Positions 1 through 10,126 of a DNA stretch of 64,000 nt are shown one piece after another. Under the pieces are notes generated by a model. It had not been told where the DNA came from. It searched no databases and worked only from the letters and a program-made list of their open reading frames with translations. Each line of letters begins with the position of its first letter. Position 1 is the first letter of the stretch. Source of the stretch: Glandiceps talaboti. Its lineage: Eukaryota > Hemichordata > Enteropneusta > Spengelidae. The stretch is from positions 14,745,410 through 14,809,409 of the forward strand of contig NC_135556.1 of assembly GCF_964340395.1 (NCBI RefSeq), given 5' to 3'. The position numbers and the translations under genes are program-made.

Positions 1-1206
1 AGAAGATCACAAGTACCCACAGGGCCAACAAGCATCTGTAGACTCACCTGATGAAGCCTCAGGAGTGTGCAATAACCACTTTTTTGTTGACACTTTGAAG
101 CAAGCCTGTCATTCCTGGAAAAGATTACAGATTGTTGATTTACTATCAGGGTGACTGGATCTCCTGGTAAAAAATACTACATCAAATTTCCATGCTTGTT
201 CAGATTTGGTTTGGCTTGTCATGCAAACATGACAGAAAGTCTCTTCATTTGTCGATAAGATGGGGAAAAAAGATTCATTCATCATTTCAAGCATGGAATA
301 TGTGGCAAGTTGCAGTGAAAACATCAAAAGTCAAAATCCAATCTGAAAGAAATGTTCGATTTGAATATTGGACCATGAAAAAGTATCCATACACTGTCTG
401 TTTCAGAGACAGTGGCAAAATTGTGGATTCAAACACTTACAAAATAAAGAAGCCATGTGCATTTGTCCCAAATATAATACAACGTTCACTTACCATTATT
501 ATGTGGCTTCATCGATGTATGTGACTGAATTCCTGAAAATAATCAAAAACAGCAATTTCGTATCAGCATTGTGAAAACAAATGCAAGTAAAACATTAAAT
601 GGAACCATTATCAGCTCAGACATCCAAGGAAGGAATTTTCCCATCACCGAGACCGAAATCTCTTTGGTGGAAACTGCGAATGTTTTGGAATGGATTTCAT
701 CATTGCATAAAGTGTGGTACAAGATGTGGAAATGTAGTCAGTTTTCAGACACCCCTTCCCCTTCCCTCCATTATCAGACTTCCAAAAATAATAATTACAT
801 CCCTGTTCAAGTTGTTGGTTCAGTAAATTACACACCAACATGGCAAGCAATTTTGCTGTGTGACTAGCAATTTACCTAGTCATATAGGAAACTGAGTGCC
901 TGAGTTCAAAAGAAGACTGGCTGTAATAAAACAAACAAATGCCTCCACTCGTGTAGTGCCAAACCCACCCCTTCAAATTAGGTGGTGAAACCCCTACACT
1001 ACTTGATCAGCTGACACAGTAGCATGCTAGTATTTGATCAGAATACTTGCCTATCAGTGTAGTCTTCCTCATTTCTGCATGATACATGAAATAAAAAAAC
1101 AGTAAAATTCATTTAGTGTTACAACTGTAAAATGCAAGTTGTCAGAAGATTTTACATGCATTTCAGGGGACATGGTGGTTTCTACAGCAAGCATTTCACA
1201 CTATTT
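1..1206. other. No gene supported in this stretch
   Basis: Several open frames of 60-110 codons occur on both strands, but none resembles a known family well enough to call, and no consistent chain of splice sites links them. A minus-strand frame at 109-327 has a Cys-x2-Cys pair (FCHVC) that faintly recalls zinc-finger fragments of transposon origin; that is only an impression. I see no RNA gene or repeat array here. Confidence 0.3.
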
Positions 1207-1319
1207 TTAAGTGTCCAATGTCTTTTTCTCAAAAAAGAAAAGATGTAAAACTGCACCCAAACTGCAATAAGATTTGTAGGTTGTGATCAACTTTTGAAAA
1301 CTTCTGTGATTTTGAGAAG

Positions 1320-1424
1320 TTGGGCTATGGATTTCCAGACCCTCGAGTCCGTCGATTGAATGACACCACGTGGCGGGCCATGCTTCGAGCTCAAAGCGAG
1401 GCCCCACTGGCCCGGGTGAGACGG
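1320..1424 (+). other. GC-rich, coding-like island (possible exon)
   Basis: This 105-bp block is clearly richer in G+C and CpG than its surroundings. On the plus strand it reads LGYGFPDPRVRRLNDTTWRA onward and ends in GCCCGG followed by GTGAGA, a fair splice donor, with an AG just upstream. On the minus strand it is also open. Without a recognisable family or a partner exon the strand and even the coding status are unsettled. It could instead belong to the promoter-proximal region of the candidate minus-strand exon near 1.8 kb. Confidence 0.25.
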
Positions 1425-1781
1425 CAAAAACCTAAAAAAAGTAGTTTATCGTGTGTTCAGGTCTCCAAGGTAGATATCACGGTTATTCAAATAAGATCAT
1501 GTGATTAAATTTTCGTCATCATTACACACGATATTGACTACAAAGACACAAAATCAATCCAATTTCTATAGTGCATATAAAACCAACATGTCGGCAATGC
1601 ACGAACCTCGAACTTGAGTTGCTACGTTCTATTCCAATCAAAATGATGAATTTATACCCCACAGAACGAACTACACAAGTTTAAAAGCAACATAGATTAT
1701 TGTAATGTATACTAAAACATTATTTTCAAAACGAAACATTGTCTTGCACCATAACTATCCGCACTGAGCGCCAACACTCAC

Positions 1782-1800
1782 CTTCCCGTCTGCCGTCCAT
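1782..1800 (-). other. Candidate first coding exon of a minus-strand gene
   Basis: On the minus strand the sequence ACCTATGGACGGCAGACGG starts with an ATG in good context, encodes MDGRRE and runs into GAAG followed by GTGAGT, a near-perfect splice donor. The local sequence is CpG-richer than the background and a CTCF-like motif lies about 70 bp upstream (1871-1883). No convincing second exon was found between 1 and 1700, so the gene body, if real, may lie to the left of the window. Confidence 0.25.
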
Positions 1801-1870
1801 AGGTTTCTGATCACATGCGCTATCTGGCTAGCTGTCCCACAATACTTTACAAAATTGAGTGGCATCCGTT

Positions 1871-1883
1871 CACTAGAGGGCGT
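1871..1883 (+). promoter_or_regulatory. CTCF-like motif
   Basis: CACTAGAGGGCGT matches all but the last base of the CTCF core consensus CASYAGRKGGCRS. It sits in a CpG-richer, promoter-like stretch. Binding is inferred from the motif only. Confidence 0.3.
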
Positions 1884-2108
1884 ACGTCATGAGAACCCGT
1901 GAACCCTAGTAAAAGAAATATTGAACATGTTGAAGTGAACCCGTAGACTTCATCATCACATCAGTCATGAAAATGATATCGAATAGGTAATAGGTAGGAA
2001 AAGGTGCACTTTTGTAAATGACAACACTTTTCTGACCGTCTGAATATTGACCCCTGTAATTTTTAATACAGAATCATAAACGTCGAAAGTATTTTTATTC
2101 TGCTAGTC

Positions 2109-2350
2109 TGCAAGTATATACACAGAAGTTACACTTGTGTAGCCGTACTGGCCACGTCTGCACTTCTCTGATACTTATAATAATTACTATAAGATACAAA
2201 ATTCAAATGACTACATAAATAACACTAAAAGTACAGGTAAAAGTACAAAATAATTGATAACTGGATAGATAAAGTATGAGCTATTAAACCTGCAAGTATA
2301 TACACAAACGTTACACTTGTGTAGCCGTTCTGGCTCGTCTGCGCTTCTGC
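2109..2350. repeat. Local 60-bp direct repeat
   Basis: Two copies of a roughly 60-bp segment beginning CTGCAAGTATATACACA and containing GTTACACTTGTGTAGCCGT lie at about 2109-2170 and 2288-2350. They differ at a handful of positions. This looks like a local duplication or two copies of a short interspersed element end; no coding frame is preserved. Confidence 0.7.
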
Positions 2351-2392
2351 CTTAACTAACCTGCCGTGCATACTTATAAGGGAAAGGTCATG

Positions 2393-2497
<105 letters not shown>

Positions 2498-3324
2498 AAG
2501 GAAGTGATTGGATGTTAGAATTTGAAGATGGATGTGATTGGAGGAAGAGAAGTTAGCATACTAGTATGAGTCCAGGTGACATGTACATGATGAATGTACA
2601 TATAAATCGAAATTAATATATATGAACACTTCAAAGTACATGGGGTAACACAGTACGGTAAATCACAAAACGAAACATATGAGGACATCTATGCACAAGA
2701 GACACACAGTAACGTGATTTGGATAAATACTACTGTGACACATATACTGAGTCTTGCACAACGGTCATTTATTTTATTTCATTTCATATATCTTTCCTAA
2801 TATACACAGCAACATTTCAGTGCTTAGCCGTGTTCTACTGATAAACCCTGTTGCTAGATGTAAAACAAAAAAACAAAAAACCCACATACATCTACCACAT
2901 ATCCCCACAGATGGATATGTGAAACCTCCATCCATCAGCGACATTTACGGGAGTGTGGTGGCGCTGTCGTCGACCGATTTCATACACGCTAAAAGTTCGT
3001 TGAACTGAAACTAGTGTCATCGCGATAAGAATCCATCTTTTGTGTGCAAGTACGTAGTTCAGTGTGGGAGTCGAGTTCAGTCAACGATAAATACTGTGTT
3101 ACACGAGATCAGTTCGTGACAATTGTCTTCCAACCTTGATAAACAGAGACTACGATAACCAGGTAGCATTCAGGTGTTGTAACTCGAACAGAAATGTAAC
3201 AATGAAGGAACAAACAAACGATTTAACCTCAATATCAGTGAATGTCGAGTCGACATTGCATGATGATGTTGACCTGAGACGAACGTCACAGTGCTACTAG
3301 TTTGCTTGTTACATCCGTAGAGTG

Positions 3325-5007
3325 ATGGCAGGGAGAGACGAATCGATGGTATTTTCCACAGCCGTGGACCTAAACGGTAAACCATATCACCTTACTCTCA
3401 CAACACATCATTTGCAGTGGTCTTCAGCCCTTCCAAAGCGGGGTTACTGTCAACATTATGTGTCAGTCAGTGATATTTTAGCGGTGAACGCGAAACAAAG
3501 TACTCGTACCTGTAATACCAATCACCCGACGAATTCCGTTGAACTCGTACAGAGAAATGGCAATGAATTTTCAGTGCATGTGATCGAACGAAATGGTCGC
3601 CATAAATGGAGACCCAAGGAGTTCACTTTTCGCTGTCGACAGAGCGACAAATGTAAGGATTGTGTACACAAAATCAACGAAGCCATACAAATACAAGATA
3701 CTTATCGGCCCAAGAGACTTCTCCTTTTCGTCAACCCAGTCGGCGGCAAAAAGAAAGGTGTACAGATATACAGGGAGAAAGTGGCACCCCTGTTTGAGTT
3801 GGCTGGAGTAACAACAGAGGTGGTTATAACGACGAGGGTGAATCATGCAAGAGATTTTATACTGGAGAAGGATTTGCATAAATTGGATGGTATTGCCTGT
3901 GTTGGTGGTGATGGCATGGCTAGTGAGTTAATCAATGGTTTGATACTAAGAACACAGAAAGATGGTGGTATCAATCCGAATGACTCAAAGGCGGAGTTAG
4001 TACCCCCTCATCTGAAAATTGGTATCATACCAGCTGGTTCAACTGATGTTATTGTCTATACCTCAATGGGTATCAACGACCCTGTAACAGCTACTCTAAG
4101 TGTCATTGTGGGTGACACCCAGCCTCTTGATGTGTGCTCAGTACATCAAGGAGAAGAATTGATCAACTATACTGTATCATTTATAGGATATGGTTTCTTT
4201 GGCGATGTGCTTAAAGACAGCGAATCATATCGTTGGATGGGACCAGCAAGATACGACTTCTCAGGCGTCAAGAAAGTTCTGACCAATAAAAGTTATGATG
4301 CAGAGATAGCATTCCTTCCGAATGATGACCCCGATAACGGACCAACAGATCATAGCCAGTGCAGAGTGGGTTGCAGAGTGTGTCACAGAGCTGGGGACAG
4401 AGAAAGGCAGTGGCAACAACAAAGTGCTGATAAAACTGCCTCTGTTGATTGTCAAACTACAGAGGAGTGCAGTAATGGTGCGCAGAATTGGCAGTGTGTT
4501 CGTGGTAAATTCATCAATGTTAGTGCTGCTGTTTTTAGTTGTATGTGCAAAAAGTCACCCAAAGGTGTATCCCCCTCTGCCCACCTAGCTGATGGCTGCA
4601 TGGATTTAATCTTTGTCAAGCATTGTCATCGATACCAGTTTTTAAGATACCTACTACGACTTAGTACTTCTGGGGACCATTTTGATTTAGATTTTGTGGA
4701 AGTTCATCGTGTTAAAGAGTTCAAATTCAAAGTGCCAAATACAGACAGAAAGTCCAGTACAGATGAGAGTGAGCTTGAAGTTGATGGAAATGGAGGCCCG
4801 TTGACACCAATGGCGGAATCCAAACCACAGAGTAGAAAGTTCGTCAGATCCCAGTCCAATAGCAGTGTGTGGAATGCTGATGGTGAAGTTATACACCAAT
4901 CAGATGTAGATGTCAAAGTTCACTGTCAGCTCATTAACATATTTGCCAGGGGAGTTGATGATAATGAGACAAGAACATGTGCAGCATGTTCTAAAAAATG
5001 GCGTTGA
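3325..5007 (+). CDS. CERK: Ceramide kinase, intronless
   Basis: Ceramide kinase phosphorylates ceramide with ATP to ceramide-1-phosphate at cellular membranes. The 560-residue product is close to the human length (537). The first ATG is preceded in frame by TAG at 3298-3300. An N-terminal PH-like region (about 1-120) precedes the lipid-kinase core: LLLFVNPVGGKKKG (132-145), GGDG nucleotide-binding motif at 194-197, and IIPAGSTDV near 234-242. The ceramide-kinase-specific Cys-x3-Cys-x2-Cys motif is CRVGCRVC at 346-353, followed by KSPKGVSPSAHLADG and a C-terminal VHCQL..FARG segment, all collinear with vertebrate CERK. The whole frame is uninterrupted by introns, unlike the many-exon vertebrate gene, so an ancient expressed retrocopy or lineage intron loss is possible. 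A possible ATTAAA poly(A) signal lies at 5490. Related CERKL is less likely because the Cys motif and core are intact. Confidence 0.93.
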   Translation: MAGRDESMVFSTAVDLNGKPYHLTLTTHHLQWSSALPKRGYCQHYVSVSDILAVNAKQSTRTCNTNHPTNSVELVQRNGNEFSVHVIERNGRHKWRPKEFTFRCRQSDKCKDCVHKINEAIQIQDTYRPKRLLLFVNPVGGKKKGVQIYREKVAPLFELAGVTTEVVITTRVNHARDFILEKDLHKLDGIACVGGDGMASELINGLILRTQKDGGINPNDSKAELVPPHLKIGIIPAGSTDVIVYTSMGINDPVTATLSVIVGDTQPLDVCSVHQGEELINYTVSFIGYGFFGDVLKDSESYRWMGPARYDFSGVKKVLTNKSYDAEIAFLPNDDPDNGPTDHSQCRVGCRVCHRAGDRERQWQQQSADKTASVDCQTTEECSNGAQNWQCVRGKFINVSAAVFSCMCKKSPKGVSPSAHLADGCMDLIFVKHCHRYQFLRYLLRLSTSGDHFDLDFVEVHRVKEFKFKVPNTDRKSSTDESELEVDGNGGPLTPMAESKPQSRKFVRSQSNSSVWNADGEVIHQSDVDVKVHCQLINIFARGVDDNETRTCAACSKKWR

Positions 5008-5639
5008 ATTGAAAGGCATTATCAGTTTCCATGGTGATGAAATCAACCCACAACAACCAAGCCTTTATATAAGTTAAAAGTACTAGGAGATAACACCTTT
5101 ATCAGTCCAATTTTTAAACAAGACATTCAACTTGATCTGCATGTAATTTGACCAAATGTCATAAAACTAGTATCCATGTGTGTTTAGGCCCAGTTCTTCA
5201 TACATCATTTACATGTAACATCTTTACCAAAGGTTATAGTTTCATAAATGGTACTATTGATTTCTTGAACATATACCGTGTGCAATACATAGGTGTACCA
5301 TACTATAATGAAATGACAAGTTTTTGAATTGTGAGGTCACATGATTTACATGATTTCTTATATACAAAATGCTGCTGCAAGCAGAGGGATAATTTTAAAA
5401 CAATTTGTTTTTTATTTTTCTCCTTTTTTTATTTCACTCTTGTTAAACTTGATTTACCTTGTAAAAAAGTTTAATGAAGCTCCCAATCAATTAAAGTACA
5501 GTAGTTTTTAGAAAATACCTTGGAAATTTCCTTGCTTATATAAATCTGTAAGAATTTATATGTAAAGCAGTGCTTTTGTAAATATTAATTAACTACAAAT
5601 TCTGTTCTGCATGAAAAAAGACAATCAAGCAAAAAAAAT

Positions 5640-5957
5640 TGTGTGGTTCCAGTAACGCCAATTTCAAAATAGACTGGGTAGGTGGGATTTGTTTTTTATT
5701 TTATCTTCGAGGATCTGTTCATGGTCGGCATGTCATGGATTATGAGGTCTGTACTATACGCAGAAGACATTGTATCGTATGCTGTATTCCACCATGTTAT
5801 TTTGATCACACAAGACAATACAATGATGTCTTCAAATCTCAATATTTCTTGCGCAACTTTGCAAATTTTTCAGATTTTGTGATATTTCAAATAACCTTTT
5901 TATTAATAGGGTGGCAGTAAAAAACTAGGTGGGGTAGGGTTACTGGAACCAAACAAG
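5640..5957 (-). mobile_element. MITE-like element, family 1, copy A
   Basis: The ends are inverted: the left edge reads GTGTGGTTCCAGTAACG and the right edge GTTACTGGAACCAAAC, with a GTAGGTGGG-type block just inside each end. The interior has no meaningful coding. Copies B (48.57 kb) and C (56.61 kb) share both ends in the opposite orientation. About 320 bp; probably a non-autonomous DNA transposon. Confidence 0.7.
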
Positions 5958-6150
5958 TTTTTTTGGGGGACTTCACTCTGTATCCTTACTGATTGTGTGA
6001 TTTTTTGTGGGGATGCTATTGCCAAATTTGGGGTAGTAGAAAAGAAACCCTTTCTGTGACAGTTCGAGTCCTTGAAATTAAATTATTTGTGGTAACAAAC
6101 AGTGTGACTGTGATTGTTTACAAAATTTGATATTTGTTGCTTATCAATAG

Positions 6151-6170
6151 ACTAGATTTCCCACAATGCA
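6151..6170 (+). promoter_or_regulatory. ZNF143/Staf-like promoter motif
   Basis: ACTAGATTTCCCACAATGCA agrees at about 17 of 20 positions with the ZNF143/Staf site ACTACAATTCCCAGAATGCA, a motif typical of positions close to transcription starts. It lies 10 bp upstream of an ATG in favourable context. Confidence 0.4.
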
Positions 6171-6179
6171 CTATTCAAG

Positions 6180-6260
6180 ATGGCAGATTTGCAAAAAAGT
6201 TCTATAGTTGCTCTACCTGCCAAATCATATATTATCAACAACCAATATTTGTGTGTATAG
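6180..6260 (+). other. Candidate first exon / short upstream ORF
   Basis: ATG in AAGATGG context opens a 26-codon frame, MADLQKSSIVALPAKSYIIN onward, ending in TAG or, if spliced, at a weak donor (TGT followed by GTATAG). It may be exon 1 of the unrecognised gene whose later exons are seen at 10.1-11.6 kb, because that donor would leave the phase 0 that the next exon needs. The link is a guess. Confidence 0.25.
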
Positions 6261-6599
6261 TAATCGAGTTGTCTCTTTACAGTATTTAGTTGTGAAACCA
6301 ACAGAAAATAGGACTACATTTTCAGCACTTATTTTATCAGCTAGCCCACATACTTGGCTATCTGATTGAGGATGCCCTTCACAAACAAGTACTGTGTCTG
6401 TCAAACCAGTATCATAGCTCAGAGACTTGCCTATCTGCCTCAACATTGTATGTTGAATCAGATAGGCATGTCTGTACTGTGAGCTACTTTATATCAACAT
6501 AAAGCAATTCAGTATCAGGTATAATTTTCTTTTGCAAGATTTTATAGTTTTCAGTAAAATTTTGACCCTAAGCAGGACAAGTCTTTAGTCATAGCTAGC

Positions 6600-6745
6600 T
6601 AACTACTGCCTGTATTCTCACACACCAGAGCTGTTATTTCTTCCACGACATTGCGAAATAACAAGCTCTGGCTTTGTACGATGACGGCGCGTTTTGGACG
6701 GTGCCGTAAAAGAGGCTGTGGTTTACGGCAATGCTGCCTGGGGCT
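6600..6745. repeat. Dispersed repeat, copy 1 (pair with 8.69 kb)
   Basis: A block running from CACACCAGAGCTGTTATTTC to GTGCCGTAAAAGAGGCTGTG with GTTTACGGCAATG is repeated, diverged, at 8690-8805 as GTTGCCATAAAACAGGCTGTG and ATTTACGACAATG. No terminal repeats or tRNA-like boxes were recognised, so the class is unknown. Confidence 0.55.
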
Positions 6746-7206
6746 TTAAAAGAATAAGTATATTACGTACTATCCTTCTTTCTAACACTTTCACAATTTA
6801 TTATTTTGTAATTGTACAATTTTAGTTTTTCAAACATTTCGGATGAGATTGTTACACTGTTACAGTAGATATTTAAGAAATTGGTTTGAAAATTTACACT
6901 TTCAATTTCCAGAAAATGTTTTCTTATATTTTTGACGTGATTTGCAACACTTACTCCTGACAAAGTGACACTTCTTTATTTCGAGAGTGTCCATTATTAA
7001 ATTTTTGACAATATATTTACAATAATTCAGTACAAAATAACACAATATAAATTACCAAGGCAACAGGATATCAACAAATCCCATCGAGCTTTAATCCCAT
7101 CAAGCTTTAAGGACTAGTTTTTGTTTTAATAAACCAACTCCATCTGTAATATTAGTATTGGAATGTTGACCTGAAATACTTGTGTGTTATAGTAACCTGT
7201 GCAAGG

Positions 7207-7240
7207 TTTTTTGTTTTTTGTTTTTTGTTTTTTGTTTTTT
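7207..7240. repeat. (TTTTTTG)n-type simple repeat
   Basis: Four to five units of GTTTTTT immediately before the inverted-repeat element at 7259. Confidence 0.85.
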
Positions 7241-7258
7241 TTATCAAAAAAAAAATTG

Positions 7259-7617
7259 TGTAAGGCCAGAAAAAATATTAAAAGCTGTTCATAACAGGCA
7301 ACCTAGCCCATCACATTGGGTAGGTAGGTCGATATTTTTTTTTACAATGTTGACCAAGGATGTAAAACGAAGCTGTATGATATGCAACTATGGGAAAACA
7401 TTTTAAGTTCAGTTTATATTGTACTTATTCAGTCATTTTGATTTTATCTCTTGCAATTTGTCTGTATGGCAATCGATTTCCATCAGTTCTACAGTTAGAA
7501 AATGTACACAATTTATGTATGTGGATTTATTGCCTATCATCAAAAAAATTTTTTTTTAAATTGAAATGCCAAAAATATGGGTAGGTTGAACAGCATTTTT
7601 TATTTTTTCTGGCCTAA
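7259..7617. mobile_element. MITE-like element, family 2
   Basis: Inverted ends TAAGGCCAGAAAAAATA (left) and TATTTTTTCTGGCCTAA-like (right), each followed by GCTGTTC and, further in, GGGTAGGT. About 360 bp, no transposase. It shares the GGCC-plus-A-run edge and GTAGGT block with family 1, suggesting related non-autonomous DNA transposons. Confidence 0.6.
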
Positions 7618-8201
7618 GTTATTATTGGAATGTTATTAAACTAATATTCTATGGCAAAGTTGGTAAATGAAATCTACTGTGAACCTAGTACCTGTGACCT
7701 GTATCTGTCAAACTTTGCCATGCACTATGTTCACTATTCTAGACGTTAGGTCATTTAAAACATATTAACGTTCATCATTCTGCATTTGAACTACTCTTGT
7801 GTGTTTTTCCTTGTTCACCACCTTCTTGTACATCACAAAGTACTGTCATTAGGTGCTTTATAAATGTCTTTGATTGCTTGAATAATTGCTTGGTCACCCA
7901 GTAAATGTATTTACCCTTCAGTAACAAGTTTTTGAATTCACCAACCATCGTTGGGCCACCTGTGTACTGTATTGATTGCCATAATTGAAATGTACCACAG
8001 GATGTACTAAATCAGCTTTTAATTGAAATTGATATCGTTGATTACACATGGCAGTGTGGCATGATGCATTTAATGTAAAAATAAAAGGAAAGCATAGTTT
8101 TCATGCTGTTATTGTAGAACAGGATAGCATGGATTTTGTTTACTAATGAAATAAGCCTAGATAAGTCTTTAGCAAAAAAATTCAAGGTGCACTATACAGT
8201 A

Positions 8202-8204
<3 letters not shown>

Positions 8205-8252
<48 letters not shown>
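8205..8252. repeat. (CA)n microsatellite
   Basis: 24 uninterrupted AC units. Confidence 0.97.
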
Positions 8253-8254
<2 letters not shown>

Positions 8255-8689
8255 TGCAACAGTATGAAACTGAAAATACATAACCTTCAAGTACATAACC
8301 TGCTATGTGTGATGTGTAAATTCTATAAATGTTAATTTCTAGAACATTTCTATTGTTCAAATCATACTGGTATTCAAATATCGAAATGAAACGGGCATAT
8401 AATATGGTGTCATAAGATTTTTATGACATATCAAAGTCAAATTAACCTATTTATTGAAAAGAATTATATTGTATTGTGTATGGAGTTTGATATATCTGGT
8501 GTATAACATGAAGAAATTGTAATTTGTGTGAATTTCATTGTCAACCAGTGTAATATTTACCTGCTTCAGTTTTACTGTATGTTAGGTCATTACTTAATAA
8601 ATATAGTTGGTCCACTAGAAACTTGGCCTCACATTGTCTTAATATATAGTGAAACCAATATGGTGCATATACACTCCCCTGACCAGTAT

Positions 8690-8805
8690 TTGGTCAGTAC
8701 TTGCATTCTCGCAAGCTAGAGTTATTATTTCTACTACTACATTTCGGAGTGGGAGGCTCGTTAAGAACGTTGCCATAAAACAGGCTGTGATTTACGACAA
8801 TGAGT
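8690..8805. repeat. Dispersed repeat, copy 2
   Basis: Diverged second copy of the block at 6600-6745, sharing the order GAGTTATTATTTC, CATAAAACAGGCTGTG, ATTTACGACAATG with copy 1. Confidence 0.5.
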
Positions 8806-9748
8806 ACTTGTTTTGCTGGAACAACTTGAAACAAGTTGTATATTTCAATGTTAACACAAACTAAGGGTAAAGGTAAATAGTTCAACGTAGGATAAAAAAC
8901 CAAATTCTTTTAATTAGGCCTCAGACCCCCCCCCCCCCACCCCACCCCTTCTAACTAAAGTAGCCAAAACTGAAAATGTTTCAGACAGCACAATCAATTT
9001 CAAATCATCATGTACGCTTCAAGTGTAGTATGTAGTGCTATGAATACAAAGCCAGTGAGGACACTTTACTTTATGTCAGTGCCATGCATTTACTATGGTG
9101 AAAATTCTTCCATTTCTCATGATTTTGATGCCATTTTTTAGAAATATTTGTATTTAGGGGTACAAACAGATCCATTTAAAGTAAAATAATTTTTGTAGGA
9201 TGAGAACTAAAATGCCCCCCCCCCCCCCCCCCGAAAGAATTTAGATTTTTATCTTACATTGAACTATTGATCTCGCCCCTAAATCTATCTAGATTTCACT
9301 GTAACCCATAGCAGCTTAGTGTTGGATTGTAATATGCTGAGTTGGCCATTAGTTTATACAGTATTTCACTATCTAAACAATTAACTTTTGACTCGTCAAA
9401 CATCTTATTGTAAGTTCAGTATTTACTTCCTTATTCAGAGTCTAAATTTAAGTCACTGTATTTGCCTACCTTTACTAGCAACCTGACAAACAATTATCAG
9501 ATGTCTTTCACTCAACATATTGCAATTAGTTTGTTCCAATAATATAGGCATGCCAATTGTAATTGCTTTTCATTTTAAATCAGCCAACCTTCTACCATAT
9601 GAATTGTCCACCTTCCTGTTCTCAATACCTTCAAATCATGTGATTGTTGTTGATATTAAAACACTACCACCATTTTTATTTTGTTAGCAATTGTGTATCT
9701 ATGTTTATGAAATTTAACAATTTATACAAAATGGTTAAAAGATGGGTA

Positions 9749-9900
9749 GTATGTATGTATGTATGTATGTATGTATGTATGTATGTATGTATGTATGTAT
9801 GTATGTATGTGTGTGTGTATGGATGTATGTATGTATGTATGTATGTATGTATGTATGTGTGTATGGATGTGTGTGTGGATGTGTGTGTGTGTATGTATGT
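9749..9900. repeat. (TATG)n / (TG)n compound microsatellite
   Basis: Runs of ATGT tetramers interrupted by GTGTGTG and GGATG variants. The Met-Tyr-Val-Cys and His-Thr-Tyr frames over it on both strands are repeat artefacts. Confidence 0.97.
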
Positions 9901-10126
9901 AACCCATGTGTGGCCACCATTTTTAGTTGCGTGTATCTGTATCATTATGTCTTGTCTCATCTGTGTGTGTGTCTGTTGTCTGTCTCGTCTGTTTGTCTGT
10001 CATCTGTGTAACTTGTATGTGACTGACTGCCTGTCTGTTGTGTGTCTGTGGTCTGTGTGTGTGATAATACTGTAACACAAGCACATAACTATACATTTGT
10101 TTATTTCTAAATATTTAGTTTTTCAG

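Noticed and set aside
192-524. 110-codon plus-strand frame near the left edge
   Set aside because: No family resemblance, no splice context, and overlapping frames of similar length on both strands.
1320-1424. tRNA-like sequence on the minus strand
   Set aside because: GGACTC...GGAAATCC recalls part of a tRNA-Ser, but no acceptor stem or full A and B boxes can be drawn.
9644-10075. Open frames of Met-Tyr-Val-Cys or Ile-His-Thr-Tyr over TATG repeats (also at 25.6 and 60.3 kb)
   Set aside because: They arise from tetramer/dimer microsatellites read in frames without stops; several frames on both strands are open at once.
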